The notes: a model not told the origin generated them from the sequence alone. A DNA stretch of 64,000 nucleotides from an uncultured beta proteobacterium (GCA_903876735.1 CAIRAW010000051.1:1-64000); one strand, 5' to 3'; shown: positions 1 to 8,114, counted from the first letter of the stretch. A program made the numbers and translations.

Positions 1-12
1 GCGGCATAGTGT

Positions 13-771
13 TCACTTGGTCTTTGCGACCTGCGCGGCCTTGCGTCGAACGTAAACATGCACATGGACCTGGTTAGACCCCTCGCCCATCGGCACTTCC
101 TTGACCTCCAGATAGCCCTGCTTGCGCATCAGTTCGCCGAGCTTGGCAACACCGTAATTGCGCGGGTCAAACGAAGGATGATTGCGCGTTAGCTGGCTAC
201 CCAAAGCCGCCAAAGTAGACCAACCGTCTTCACGCGCCGTCGCATCCAGCGCGGTCAGCACCATCGGCTTAAGCTTGGGTAACTCGGCCACCTCGGCTGC
301 GACCTCCTCTGCCTTGGGTTCATCCGGCTTGGCGCGCAGAATCTCTGTGTAGATGAACTTGTCGCACGCCGCCACAAATGGCTCCGGCGTCTTGCGTTCG
401 CCAAAACCGTAAACCACGAGGCCGGCCTCGCGGATGCGGGTGGCCAGGCGAGTGAAGTCGCTGTCAGATGACACCAGGCAGAAGCCGTCCACGCTGCCGG
501 TGTGCAGTACATCCATGGCGTCGATGATCAGGGACGCATCGGTTGAATTCTTGCCCGTTGTGTAGGCAAACTGCTGGATCGGCTGGATAGCGAGTTTGTG
601 CAGAACCTCCTTCCAGCCTTTGAGATTCTGTGTGGTCCAGTCGCCATAGGCGCGCTTGATGGTGGCCGTGCCATAGCGCGACACCTCGGCCAGCAGTTCC
701 TGAATTACAGCGGCCTGCGCGTTGTCGGCATCGATCAGAACCGCAAGTTTTTCATTGTTGCCAGTCGCCAT
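13..771 (-). CDS. NYN-domain (PIN-like) protein with C-terminal OST-HTH/LOTUS domain
   Basis: The 252-residue protein starts with a NYN/LabA-type PIN-like nuclease fold. The strand motif LIDADNAQ (about residues 12-19) gives the first acidic pair, DASLIIDAMD (about 78-87) a second, and SSDSDFTRLA (about 101-110) the third. After an acidic, Ala/Glu-rich linker, residues about 165-240 look like an OST-HTH/LOTUS domain. Such proteins are thought to act on RNA. No specific substrate can be read from the sequence. The start is fixed by a perfect Shine-Dalgarno AGGAGG a few bases upstream on the minus strand. The gene is divergent from the nitroreductase at 931 and has no operon partner inside the window; its 3' neighbour lies outside. 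The family call is firm, the role is inferred. Confidence 0.88.
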   Translation of the reverse strand: MATGNNEKLAVLIDADNAQAAVIQELLAEVSRYGTATIKRAYGDWTTQNLKGWKEVLHKLAIQPIQQFAYTTGKNSTDASLIIDAMDVLHTGSVDGFCLVSSDSDFTRLATRIREAGLVVYGFGERKTPEPFVAACDKFIYTEILRAKPDEPKAEEVAAEVAELPKLKPMVLTALDATAREDGWSTLAALGSQLTRNHPSFDPRNYGVAKLGELMRKQGYLEVKEVPMGEGSNQVHVHVYVRRKAAQVAKTK

Positions 772-930
772 GCGCCCTCCTAGTGTGTTGGCATCCTACA
801 CGCTCAGCCAAGCCCCGCTAAACTCTGCGCTGCACGGCACGCTTGCAAACTGCAAACCTCGCCCCAAGCTGATCGAATACTTGCCGTCATGCCGACGGCA
901 GTAATTTTTTAACTTTCCAGGAAGATCACG
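772..930. promoter_or_regulatory. Divergent intergenic region with a terminator-like hairpin in the nitroreductase leader
   Basis: This 159-base gap separates two divergent genes. At 882-900 the plus strand has a perfect 7-bp stem (TGCCGTC/GACGGCA) with a 5-base loop, followed from 905 by six T. It ends about 30 bases before the nitroreductase start, so it would lie in its leader RNA. No plus-strand gene lies upstream for it to terminate, so it could be an attenuator or chance. I saw no convincing -35/-10 pair. Confidence 0.35.
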
Positions 931-1569
931 ATGTCTGACTTGCTCCAAAAACTCCAATGGCGCTACGCCACCAAAAAGATGAACGCTGCCAAGGCTGTGC
1001 CGCAGGACAAGGTGGAGCGTATCCTCGAAGCCGCACGCCTGGCGCCCACCTCCAGCGGCTTGCAACCCTTCGAGATCATCGTTGTCACGAATAAGGAAAT
1101 CCGTGAGCAGATCAAGCCCAAAGCCTGGGGCCAGGGACAGGTCACCGACTGCTCGCATCTGCTGGTTTTCGCCGCCTGGGACACTTACACCGCCGAGCGC
1201 ATCAACCACATGTTCGATCTGACCAATGCCGAGCGCGGCGGCACCAACGAAGGCTGGGAAAACTACCGCAAGATGCTGCTGGGCAGCTACCCGGCGCGCG
1301 ACGCACAGACCAACTTCGAACATGCTGCGCGTCAGGCCTATATCGGCCTGGGCGCTGCCCTGATCGCCGCTGCCTATGAAGAAGTGGACGCGACGCCGAT
1401 GGAAGGCTTCGACCCGAAGGCGGTTGATGAAATCCTGAACCTTGCCGCGCGCGGCCTGCGCAGCGTGGTCATCGTGCCCTTGGGCTACCGCGAGGAAGAC
1501 AAGGACTGGCTGGTGAACCTCAAGAAGGTACGCCACCCGCGCGAGCAGTTTGTCACCGAGGTCAATTAA
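931..1569 (+). CDS. Nitroreductase-family NAD(P)H-dependent oxidoreductase
   Basis: The 212-residue protein matches the FMN-dependent nitroreductase family (NfsB-like size). An N-terminal RYATKKM motif, the segment RLAPTSSGLQPF (about 36-47) that contacts FMN in this family, and the C-terminal VIVPLGYREED block are all present. Members reduce nitroaromatics, quinones or flavins with NAD(P)H; the natural substrate here is unknown. Translation starts at the ATG after AGGAAG. It is a single gene, divergent from the NYN gene and followed by a composite palindromic repeat. A terminator-like hairpin in its leader is described separately. Confidence 0.9.
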   Translation: MSDLLQKLQWRYATKKMNAAKAVPQDKVERILEAARLAPTSSGLQPFEIIVVTNKEIREQIKPKAWGQGQVTDCSHLLVFAAWDTYTAERINHMFDLTNAERGGTNEGWENYRKMLLGSYPARDAQTNFEHAARQAYIGLGAALIAAAYEEVDATPMEGFDPKAVDEILNLAARGLRSVVIVPLGYREEDKDWLVNLKKVRHPREQFVTEVN

Positions 1570-1589
1570 GCATTGCGGCGAGCGCTGAA

Positions 1590-1685
1590 TTGTCATCCCG
1601 TCCCCGGATCAGGTCCGGGGTGATCCGGGATCCAGTGCCACGCAAAGCATGGATTGCGGGTCAAGCCCGCAATGACACCAGCGGA
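1590..1685 (+). repeat. Composite palindromic (REP-like) dispersed element, copy 1
   Basis: The region opens with TGTCATCCC, passes through a GATCCGGGATCCAGTGCC block and a CGCAAA core, and closes with an inverted repeat ATTGCGGGTC/GCCCGCAAT ending in TGACA. The same ordered blocks occur in inverted orientation at 49590-49705. Elements of this kind are dispersed between genes in many proteobacteria. Here it sits downstream of the nitroreductase and upstream of the YeeE-type gene, where its hairpins could act as a transcription end or mRNA stabiliser. Confidence 0.75.
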
Positions 1686-1717
1686 GCCATGCAGACCATC
1701 CGCCGATAATTGCAAGC

Positions 1718-2191
1718 ATGAGCATCACCCAAACCCTCTTTCCCTTGGGCTGGCAGCACTACCTGCTCGGCGGCTTAAGCATCGGCGCGGGTGCCGCGCT
1801 GCTATTCGTGCTGACCGGGCGCATCGGCGGCATGAGCACGGTGTTTTCCTCGAGTTGGTCTTACCTGTTGCGCCGTCCGTATTTTCAGCAGCGCCGCTTT
1901 GTTGATTCACGCAGTTGGCGTCTGGTTTACGCGCTGGGGCTGATCCTGGGTGCGCTGGTCTGGTGGCTGGGCTTTGCCGCCGGCAAGCCCGAGGCGACGA
2001 CGGTGCCGGTCTGGCAACTGCTGGTGGGTGGCTTTTTTGTCGGCTACGGCGCGCGCCTGGGCAATGGCTGTACCTCCGGGCATGGCATCTGCGGCCTGGG
2101 CTCGCTGCAACTGCCCTCGCTGCTGGCGGTGCTGACCTTCATGGCCACGGCCTTCCTGACCGCCAACCTGATTGCGCGGGTGCTCACATGA
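1718..2191 (+). CDS. YeeE/YedE-family membrane protein, first half of a split transporter
   Basis: This 157-residue integral membrane protein has about four hydrophobic helices and the family signature GNGCTSGHGICGLG near residues 113-126, with conserved cysteines. The YeeE/YedE family includes thiosulfate importers (TsuA-like) in which such cysteines handle reduced sulfur. In this split form two short subunits replace one long protein. It overlaps the second half by ATGA, so the two are very likely translated together. Sulfur-compound transport is known for the family; the exact substrate is inference. Confidence 0.85.
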   Translation: MSITQTLFPLGWQHYLLGGLSIGAGAALLFVLTGRIGGMSTVFSSSWSYLLRRPYFQQRRFVDSRSWRLVYALGLILGALVWWLGFAAGKPEATTVPVWQLLVGGFFVGYGARLGNGCTSGHGICGLGSLQLPSLLAVLTFMATAFLTANLIARVLT

Positions 2192-2595
2192 AGACAGCAC
2201 GCGTATTGGCGACTCTGGTCGCAGGCATGCTGTTTGGCTTCGGTCTGTCGTTCTCCACGATGATCCGGCCCGAGGTCGTGCTGAGCTTTCTGCGCTTTCA
2301 GGACTTCGGCCTGATGCTGGTGATGGGCGGCGCGGTCATCGTCGTGCTGCTGGCCTACAAGCTGGCGCCGCGCCTGCTTGCGAGTCCGCTGCTGGACGAC
2401 CACTTTCATGCGCACCCGAGCGTCTGGAACCGCGATACGGCCCTTGGCGCCGCGCTGTTCGGCGTCGGCTGGGGTCTGTGCGGTGTCTGCCCGGGACCGG
2501 CCATTGCGGGCCTTGGCGCCGGCAACTGGGACCTGCTCTGGGCGCTGGCCGGCATTGCACTGGGCGCGCTGGTGCAAGGTCTGCGCGCCAAATGA
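2188..2595 (+). CDS. YeeE/YedE-like membrane protein (DUF6691), second half of a split transporter
   Basis: The 135-residue protein has four hydrophobic segments and the motif VGWGLCGVCPGPA (about residues 90-102), the counterpart of the cysteine motif in the first subunit. The start ATG overlaps the preceding stop (ATGA), and its own stop overlaps the methyltransferase start in the same way. Reading frame and length fit the DUF6691 half of two-gene YeeE systems. With the preceding gene it probably forms a channel for thiosulfate or another small sulfur species (family knowledge). Confidence 0.85.
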   Translation: MKTARVLATLVAGMLFGFGLSFSTMIRPEVVLSFLRFQDFGLMLVMGGAVIVVLLAYKLAPRLLASPLLDDHFHAHPSVWNRDTALGAALFGVGWGLCGVCPGPAIAGLGAGNWDLLWALAGIALGALVQGLRAK

Positions 2596-3218
2596 GCACC
2601 CTGCCCTGCAGCGCCGCCGCCGAACGCAACAAACAAGTCATCCTCGATCGGCTGCGCGAGTTGCTGCCGGCTCAAGGCAGCGCGCTGGAGATTGCCTCTG
2701 GCACGGGCCAGCACGTGGCCTGCTTTGCCACTGGCTTGCCTGGATGGACCTGGCAGCCCAGTGACTACCAGGCCGGCGCCCTGCCCGTGATCGCCGCCCG
2801 AGCGGTGCAGCAGGGACTTGGCAAGGTGCGCGCGCCGCTGCAACTCGATGTCACGGCCACAGCATGGTTTTCAGATGCGGGAGTGGCGCCGCGCTTTGAC
2901 CTGATTTTCTGCGCCAACATGCTGCATATTTCCCCGTGGGCAACCTGCGCCGGTTTGATGCAGGGCAGCGCACGGCACCTGTTATCCAATGGCGTGCTCA
3001 TCACTTACGGGCCTTATCTTGAGGACGAAGTCGCCACCGCGCCCGGCAATCTTGAATTTGACCGCAGTCTGCGCGCGCAAGACCCGGCCTGGGGCATTCG
3101 CCGGCGCGCCGACGTCGCAGCAGAGGCCACCAAAGCAGGCCTGCGACTGTCGCAGCGGCATGCATTGCCGGCCAACAACCTGCTGCTGGTCTGGCGCGCT
3201 GCGCCGGACTCGCTCTAA
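2592..3218 (+). CDS. DUF938-family SAM-dependent methyltransferase-like protein
   Basis: The 208-residue protein has a Rossmann-type methyltransferase core. The glycine-rich motif I is LEIASGTGQHV (about residues 32-42), and FDLIFCANMLHISPW (about 95-109) gives the post-motif II region. This matches the DUF938 family, whose substrate is not established. The ATG overlaps the stop of the membrane protein upstream (ATGA), so the three genes from 1718 form one coupled unit. An in-frame extension reaches back to 2172 but would overlap the transporter gene, so it was not used. Confidence 0.85.
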   Translation: MSTLPCSAAAERNKQVILDRLRELLPAQGSALEIASGTGQHVACFATGLPGWTWQPSDYQAGALPVIAARAVQQGLGKVRAPLQLDVTATAWFSDAGVAPRFDLIFCANMLHISPWATCAGLMQGSARHLLSNGVLITYGPYLEDEVATAPGNLEFDRSLRAQDPAWGIRRRADVAAEATKAGLRLSQRHALPANNLLLVWRAAPDSL

Positions 3219-3222
3219 ATCA

Positions 3223-3561
3223 CTACGGGGTGGCTCCGGGCGCAGCGTCCATGCGCGCCGCGCGCCCAAGCGTGCTCTCAATCAGGCGATTGAGTTTCTC
3301 GGCAGCACCGGTAACGCACAGGTACAGGGTCTGCGCGTGCTCGGTCACGGCCAGCGGCGCTCGCCCCTGCAGGCGCACTTCCATGACACAGCGCTTGTCA
3401 GGGCCGCCGCTCTTGTGGCCATTCTCGTCGCCGAGGTGGACCTCGACCCGCATGATCTGCGCACTATGGTGGCGCAATGCGTTTTTGATTTCGCCGGTAG
3501 TCCATGTCACCAGCGCTTCGTGACCTTCAATCGGATGGTCGGTATGGATTTGGATTTGCAT
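3223..3561 (-). CDS. HPF/RaiA-family ribosome-associated protein (short form)
   Basis: The 112-residue protein resembles the sigma-54-modulation/hibernation-promoting factor family: an N-terminal strand IQIHTDHPI, a long helix, the strand RVEVHLGDENG (about 38-48), the family-typical pattern KRCVMEVRLQGR (about 56-67) and an amphipathic C-terminal helix. Short members bind the 30S decoding region during stationary phase. This copy is divergent from the classical Hpf sequence, so it may be a paralogue. It is convergent with the DUF938 gene (4 bases apart) and has no clear Shine-Dalgarno. Confidence 0.75.
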   Translation of the reverse strand: MQIQIHTDHPIEGHEALVTWTTGEIKNALRHHSAQIMRVEVHLGDENGHKSGGPDKRCVMEVRLQGRAPLAVTEHAQTLYLCVTGAAEKLNRLIESTLGRAARMDAAPGATP

Positions 3562-3642
3562 AAGCCATTATTCGCCTATATTGGTGTCTGTCGCGCCAGT
3601 GCAGCCTATCTTTACCTGCGATACATCAACTGAAAGTCAGAC

Positions 3643-3924
3643 ATGAAAGCCATCTGGAACAACACCGTCATCGCCGAGAGCGACGACACCGTCCTGGTCG
3701 AGGGCAACCACTACTTCCCGGCCAGCGCGCTCAAGCGTGAATTCGTCACCTTCAGCAACCACCGCAGCGGCTGCGCCTGGAAGGGTCAGGCCAGCTATTA
3801 CTCGCTGCTGATCAACGGCGAACTCAGTCCTGACGCCGTCTGGTACTACCCTGACCCCAAGCCCGAGGCCGACATGGTGCGCGACAGGGTCGCCTTCGGC
3901 AACAGCGTCACCGTGCAAGCATGA
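3643..3924 (+). CDS. DUF427 domain protein
   Basis: The 93-residue protein is a single DUF427 domain, a small beta-tent fold. The recognisable stretches are NNTVIAESDDTVLVEGNHYF at the start, then SGCAWKGQASYY and VWYYPDPKPEA. No catalytic function is established for the family. Its stop overlaps the start of the HAD gene (ATGA), so both are probably co-translated. Confidence 0.9.
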   Translation: MKAIWNNTVIAESDDTVLVEGNHYFPASALKREFVTFSNHRSGCAWKGQASYYSLLINGELSPDAVWYYPDPKPEADMVRDRVAFGNSVTVQA

Positions 3925-4625
3925 GCGCCTTGCCCGCGCCGCAGGTGCTGGCCTTCGATGTATTCGGCACGGTGGTGGACTGGCACAGCGGCATCGCGCG
4001 CGAGGTGCAGGCGCTGCGCCCCGGTGTAGATGGCCACGCCTTCGCCCTGGCCTGGCGCGCCGGCTACCAGCCAACGATGCAACGCGTGCGCTCGGGTGAA
4101 CTGGGCTGGACCCGGCTCGATGAACTGCACCGCCTGATCCTGGACGGCATCCTGGCGCAGTTTGGCCTTGACGGCCTGAGCGAGGCGCAGAAGCAGGACC
4201 TGAACAAGGCCTGGCACCGGCTCGACCCCTGGAGCGATGTCGTGGCCGGCTTGCAGCGGCTCAAGACGCGCCACACGCTGTGCACCCTGTCCAACGGCAA
4301 CATCGGCTTGCTGACCAATATGGCCAAACGCGCCGGTCTGCCCTGGGACTGCATTCTCTCAAGCGAAGTGTTTCGCGCTTACAAACCAGACCCGGCGACT
4401 TATCTCGGTGTGGCGCAAACCTTTGACCTGGCGCCGCAGCAGGTGATGCTGGTCGCGGCGCACCATGATGACCTGTCCGCCGCACGCGCTTGCGGCCTGC
4501 AGACGGCATACATCGAAAGACCGTTTGAGTTTGGACGCGAGGCACCAAAAGACGTCGCTGCGAATCCGGCCAACACCCGACACGCCAAGGATTTTCTGGC
4601 GCTCGCTGATCAGTTGGGCTGCTGA
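3921..4625 (+). CDS. Haloacid dehalogenase type II family hydrolase
   Basis: The 234-residue HAD protein has the nucleophile motif FDVFGTVVDW (Asp about residue 13), a cap domain with the long helix around 40-95, the motif II segment TLSNGN (about 119-124) and the lysine-containing motif AYKPDPATY (about 152-160). FDVFGTVVDW is characteristic of (S)-2-haloacid dehalogenases, which hydrolyse 2-haloalkanoates. Many family members have unknown physiological substrates. Motif IV reads VAAHHDDLSAA where MVAxHxxDL is usual. It is coupled to the DUF427 gene by an ATGA overlap. Confidence 0.88.
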   Translation: MSALPAPQVLAFDVFGTVVDWHSGIAREVQALRPGVDGHAFALAWRAGYQPTMQRVRSGELGWTRLDELHRLILDGILAQFGLDGLSEAQKQDLNKAWHRLDPWSDVVAGLQRLKTRHTLCTLSNGNIGLLTNMAKRAGLPWDCILSSEVFRAYKPDPATYLGVAQTFDLAPQQVMLVAAHHDDLSAARACGLQTAYIERPFEFGREAPKDVAANPANTRHAKDFLALADQLGC

Positions 4626-4627
4626 AC

Positions 4628-5290
4628 TCAGCTTGCCGCTGGTTCGGCTGCGATCTGGCGCAGTGCCTGCTCGAATACCGCCGCCGGCTGCCCGCCGGAG
4701 ATCAGGTGGCGCTCGTTGATGATGACGGCCGGTACCGAGTTGATACCGTGGCGCGCGTAGAAACTCTCGCGTTCCCGCACCTCGGCGGCAAACTCGTCGC
4801 TCGCCAGAATCGCCTGCGCCCGCGCGGCATCAAGACCCACCTGCGCCACCGCGCCCAGCAGCACCTCATGCGATTCCACACTCTGCCCAAGGCTGTGGCA
4901 GGCCGCCAGCAGCGCCTTCTTCAAGACGGCCTGCTTGCCGTCGGCTTGCAGATCTGCCCAGTGCAGCAAGCGGTGCGCATCGAATGTGTTGTAGATGCGT
5001 CCACGCCCCGCCGGGTTGAAACTGAAGCCCACATCTGCCCCGCGCTGGGCGATGGTGGCGCGTATCTGCGCCTGTTGTTCGGGCGTGGAGCCGTATTTTT
5101 GTGTCAGGTGCTCGGCGATGTCCTGGCCACCAGGCGGCATCTGCGGATTCAATTCGAAGGGCTGAAAGTGCAGTTCTGCGCTGAGCACATCTCGGGTCTG
5201 CACCAGCGCCTGCTCCAGCGCCGCCAGACCAATGGCGCACCAGGGGCAGGAGATGTCGGAGACAAAATCAATTTTCATTTTTTGCACCAT
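4628..5290 (-). CDS. DsbA-family (FrnE-like) thioredoxin-fold oxidoreductase
   Basis: The 220-residue cytoplasmic protein has the DsbA/FrnE layout. The active site SCPWCAIG (Cys-Pro-Trp-Cys, about residues 15-22) follows the first strand, a helical insertion follows, and the cis-Pro region is GINSVPAVIINER. There is no signal peptide. FrnE-like proteins act as cytoplasmic 2-hydroxychromene-2-carboxylate isomerase-type or disulfide-active oxidoreductases. The start chosen (MVQK) has a GAG-type site upstream; the ATG four codons later is equally possible. It lies 8 bases after the DHH gene and is probably co-transcribed with it. Confidence 0.88.
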   Translation of the reverse strand: MVQKMKIDFVSDISCPWCAIGLAALEQALVQTRDVLSAELHFQPFELNPQMPPGGQDIAEHLTQKYGSTPEQQAQIRATIAQRGADVGFSFNPAGRGRIYNTFDAHRLLHWADLQADGKQAVLKKALLAACHSLGQSVESHEVLLGAVAQVGLDAARAQAILASDEFAAEVRERESFYARHGINSVPAVIINERHLISGGQPAAVFEQALRQIAAEPAAS

Positions 5291-5298
5291 GGTCGATC

Positions 5299-6222
5299 TC
5301 ACTGAACGGCGTTGAAAGTGCCACTGAGCAGTTCCGGCAAGCGCGCAATCGCCATCTTGAATCCGCAAGCCTGGGCGTGACCGCCGCCGCCCATGCTCTC
5401 GGCCAGCGCAATGCAACTGAAGCCGCGTTGCGAACGCAGGCCAACCTTGACCACGCCGTTCTTCTCGGCACTCCAGATCAGGGCAAATGTTCCGCTGCGC
5501 TCGCTCAGAATGTCGCCAACCAGGCTGTGGAAGACGCCGGGCGCATTGAGCATCAGGCCGCTTACACCGTTGAACACCAGGGCTTGCGCGCCTTCGGCGA
5601 TATCCCGCGAGAGCTTGCTGAACTTCTCGTCCATGGCGATTCCGCGGTCGATATAGGCCGCCAGTTCGACCGCGTCGAAGCCGGCAATGTCCTTCCAGCG
5701 GACGAACTCCAGTGCCTCCATGTCCAGGGCCGCCAGAAACCCGGCGCTTTGCGGGTACTGCCAGACCCAGATGTCGCGGTCCTCGATGAAGCGCACCAGA
5801 TCGGGCAAGTCCTTGCCAGGATGGAAGAACGCCCAGGCCAGATGGGCGCCAGACTTGTGCATGTCGAAATGCACGGCGCCAGCGCGGCAAACAAAGCCTT
5901 CAAGCTGATCAGCGGCGCTCTTGTGGTGGTCCAGCAGCACAAGTTTGGCTGCCTGGGCCTCGACCTCCCGCAGGATCACGGGCGGAAAGGAAAAATCAAG
6001 AATGTAGACCGCACGCCCGGCCAAGGCCGGCAGGTCGGCAAGGGTCTTGACGTCGCCATGATCGAGTCCCAGAAACTCGGCCTGACCCTCGTAATAAAGC
6101 CAGGCCGCCAGCGCCGCCGCGAAACCATCGGGGCAACGCCGACCATGGTAGATCACGAGCGGCTGGGGGTCGTTCTTGTCGGGCCGAATGGACAGGTTCA
6201 GGGCAGTACGGGTTGGGTTCAT
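5299..6222 (-). CDS. DHH-family phosphoesterase
   Basis: The 307-residue protein shows the metal-binding motifs of DHH phosphoesterases: HGRRCPDGFAAA near the N-terminus, ILDFSFPP (about 73-80), LLDHHKSA (about 95-102, the DHH motif) and a DHHA1-like C-terminal GGGGHAQACGF motif (about 278-288). Family members cleave phosphodiesters such as oligoribonucleotides or pAp. The exact substrate is not predictable, although this RecJ-unrelated short form is widespread in betaproteobacteria. It is divergent from the ferredoxin gene. Confidence 0.88.
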   Translation of the reverse strand: MNPTRTALNLSIRPDKNDPQPLVIYHGRRCPDGFAAALAAWLYYEGQAEFLGLDHGDVKTLADLPALAGRAVYILDFSFPPVILREVEAQAAKLVLLDHHKSAADQLEGFVCRAGAVHFDMHKSGAHLAWAFFHPGKDLPDLVRFIEDRDIWVWQYPQSAGFLAALDMEALEFVRWKDIAGFDAVELAAYIDRGIAMDEKFSKLSRDIAEGAQALVFNGVSGLMLNAPGVFHSLVGDILSERSGTFALIWSAEKNGVVKVGLRSQRGFSCIALAESMGGGGHAQACGFKMAIARLPELLSGTFNAVQ

Positions 6223-6281
6223 TCAATGCGAAAGTGAGGTGATGCCGGCATGGTAGCCGATGCGGCAAATACAATGCGCCC

Positions 6282-6578
6282 ATGAGTGATTCCGGCACTG
6301 TGCCCTTTTTCATTGCCCGCCTTGAAACCGATGGCCAGCAAGTCGACGCCTGGCCGCAGCAGAGCTTGCTGACCTCGCTCGAAGCCGGCGGCTTGGACTG
6401 GCCCAGTTCCTGCCGCAACGGCACCTGCCGCACCTGCATCGGACATCTGGTGCAGGGCACCGTGCGTTACGACATCGAGTGGCCGGGCCTGAGCGCCGAA
6501 GAAAAAGCGCAGGGCTGCGTTCTGCCCTGCGTCGCCTATCCGGCGTCGGACCTGACGCTGGGCCCGGGCTGCCTATGA
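6282..6578 (+). CDS. Plant-type [2Fe-2S] ferredoxin
   Basis: The 98-residue protein has the four cysteine ligands of plant-type ferredoxins. SCRNGTCRTC (about 45-54) supplies Cys-x4-Cys-x2-Cys, and the LPC of GCVLPCVAYP (about 81-90) supplies the fourth. No reductase or oxygenase gene lies next to it, so its redox partner is unknown. The 3' end overlaps the convergent rbgA gene by 6 bases. Confidence 0.92.
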   Translation: MSDSGTVPFFIARLETDGQQVDAWPQQSLLTSLEAGGLDWPSSCRNGTCRTCIGHLVQGTVRYDIEWPGLSAEEKAQGCVLPCVAYPASDLTLGPGCL

Positions 6579-7532
6579 CTCTGGTGCGCGCGGCGGACGC
6601 GGGATTTGCTTGAAGCGGATCTTGCGGTCTAGTTCAATCGCATCCTTCTTGACCTGACGCTCGGCATCGAGCTTTTGCCCAGCTACCAGCCACTGGGCAA
6701 ACTCATCCGGGGTTTCGAGCGTGATGCGGCCGATCGCGCCAGCGCGAAAATCATGGATCGCAATCTCGGCGGCCTTTTGCAGGTTGACGCGGCTGCCACC
6801 TTGCAGCGCGCCGCGCTTGCGCCCTATCGCTTCGAGCAGTTCTTCGTCGCTCAGCCCCGCCACGACATCGAGCTTGAAACGCGCGGCCAGCAGCGCCGGG
6901 TAATGGTCTTTCAGGTAGTCCAGTAGTTCCAGCGCCACCTCCTCCTCGTTGAAGGCGTTGCGGCCGATGGCGCCACTGGCGGCCAGGTTGTAGCCGCTCT
7001 TGGCGACGATGATGCGCGGCCACAGCATGCCCGGCGTGTCCCACAGATAGAAATCGTCGGCCAGTACGATGCGTTGCTCAAGCTTGGTGATGCCAGCCTC
7101 GTCGCCGGTCTTGGCCGCGCGCTTGCCCTTGAGCGTATTGATCAGCGTCGACTTGCCGACGTTGGGGATGCCACAGATCAGCACCCGCATCGGCTTGACC
7201 ATGCCGCCGCGATTCGGTGCCAGCTCGAAACAGGCCTGCGCCAGTGCCCGCGCCGGCGCACTGACGCTGGCATCCAGCCCCAGCGCGCGGGTTCCGCTCT
7301 GAGCGTTGAAATGCGCCAGCCAGAGCGCCGTGCGCGCAGGGTCGGCCAGGTCCTGCTTGTTAAGAACCTTGAGCGTGGGCTTGCCAGCCGTGAGTTCGGC
7401 CAGCATCGGATTCGCGCTGGAGCCGGGCAGGCGCGCATCGAGCAGTTCGATCACCACGTCGATGTTCTTGATCCGCTCACTGATGGCCTTTTTGGTCAAA
7501 TGCATGTGACCGGGAAACCACTGAATAGCCAT
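6573..7532 (-). CDS. rbgA: Ribosome biogenesis GTPase YlqF/RbgA
   Basis: The 319-residue protein is a circularly permuted GTPase. The G4 motif NKQDLAD comes first (about residue 58), followed by the P-loop GIPNVGKSTLIN (about 125-136) and G3 DTPG (about 172-175). The N-terminal IQWFPGHMHLTKK and a C-terminal RNA-binding region complete the YlqF pattern. In Bacillus, RbgA acts in late 50S assembly; in betaproteobacteria the role is assumed by homology. It overlaps the ferredoxin 3' end by 6 bases. Confidence 0.92.
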   Translation of the reverse strand: MAIQWFPGHMHLTKKAISERIKNIDVVIELLDARLPGSSANPMLAELTAGKPTLKVLNKQDLADPARTALWLAHFNAQSGTRALGLDASVSAPARALAQACFELAPNRGGMVKPMRVLICGIPNVGKSTLINTLKGKRAAKTGDEAGITKLEQRIVLADDFYLWDTPGMLWPRIIVAKSGYNLAASGAIGRNAFNEEEVALELLDYLKDHYPALLAARFKLDVVAGLSDEELLEAIGRKRGALQGGSRVNLQKAAEIAIHDFRAGAIGRITLETPDEFAQWLVAGQKLDAERQVKKDAIELDRKIRFKQIPRPPRAPES

Positions 7533-7652
7533 GTAATCCTTTTGCTGCTGTCGCTACCCCGGCACCGTCCTGCCGGCATCGGGTGAGCGCATTATGGGTC
7601 AGGCCGACAGCGAATAAACTGGGCCCTTGTCAAAACACCGACGCCACCCCCC

Positions 7653-8114
7653 ATGACCCACGACGAAATCATCGGCCTGATGAATCAGCACCGCCCCGCC
7701 TGTGTGAAAACGCTCAACGGCGAGGTGCTGAGTTTCTCAGAAGAAAAAGGCGAGTTGGCTATGCAGTTCGAGCCCGGGCTGAACTGCTGCCATACGGTCG
7801 ATATCGTCCAGGGCGGCTATATCACGGCCATGCTTGACGCTGCCATGGCGCACGTGGTGCTTGGCGTGGAGAAATTTCAGGTCCAGCTGTCGTCCATCGA
7901 TATCAACGTCAGCTTCTTGCGGCCAACGCGCGCCGGCAAGTTTGTCGCCGTCGGCAGCATCGTCAAACTCGGCAAGAACGTCGGCTATCTGAAGGCCGAA
8001 CTCTTCAATGCCAGGGGTGAACTCACGGCCAGCGCCACATCTTCTGCCTATCTGACTCGCAAAACCGAGAAAAAATCAGTCGGTGACACGCCCACGCAAA
8101 GCTTTGGTCTCTGA
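7653..8114 (+). CDS. PaaI-family hotdog thioesterase
   Basis: The 153-residue protein has a single hotdog fold. The motif VDIVQGGYITAMLDAAMAH (about 49-67) is the central helix with the catalytic acidic residue, followed by SIDINVSFLRPTRAGKF. Such enzymes hydrolyse acyl-CoA thioesters; the acyl group cannot be assigned. The 3' end overlaps the convergent arfB gene by 39 bases, so the two coding regions share DNA on opposite strands. Confidence 0.85.
   Translation: MTHDEIIGLMNQHRPACVKTLNGEVLSFSEEKGELAMQFEPGLNCCHTVDIVQGGYITAMLDAAMAHVVLGVEKFQVQLSSIDINVSFLRPTRAGKFVAVGSIVKLGKNVGYLKAELFNARGELTASATSSAYLTRKTEKKSVGDTPTQSFGL

Noticed and set aside
2172-2591. An N-terminal extension of the DUF938 protein
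   Set aside because: It reads through the YeeE-like gene in the wrong frame; the ATGA start at 2592 fits.
4628-5890. A 420-residue version of the DsbA-like protein
   Set aside because: The extra 200 residues overlap the DHH gene in another frame and have no family similarity.
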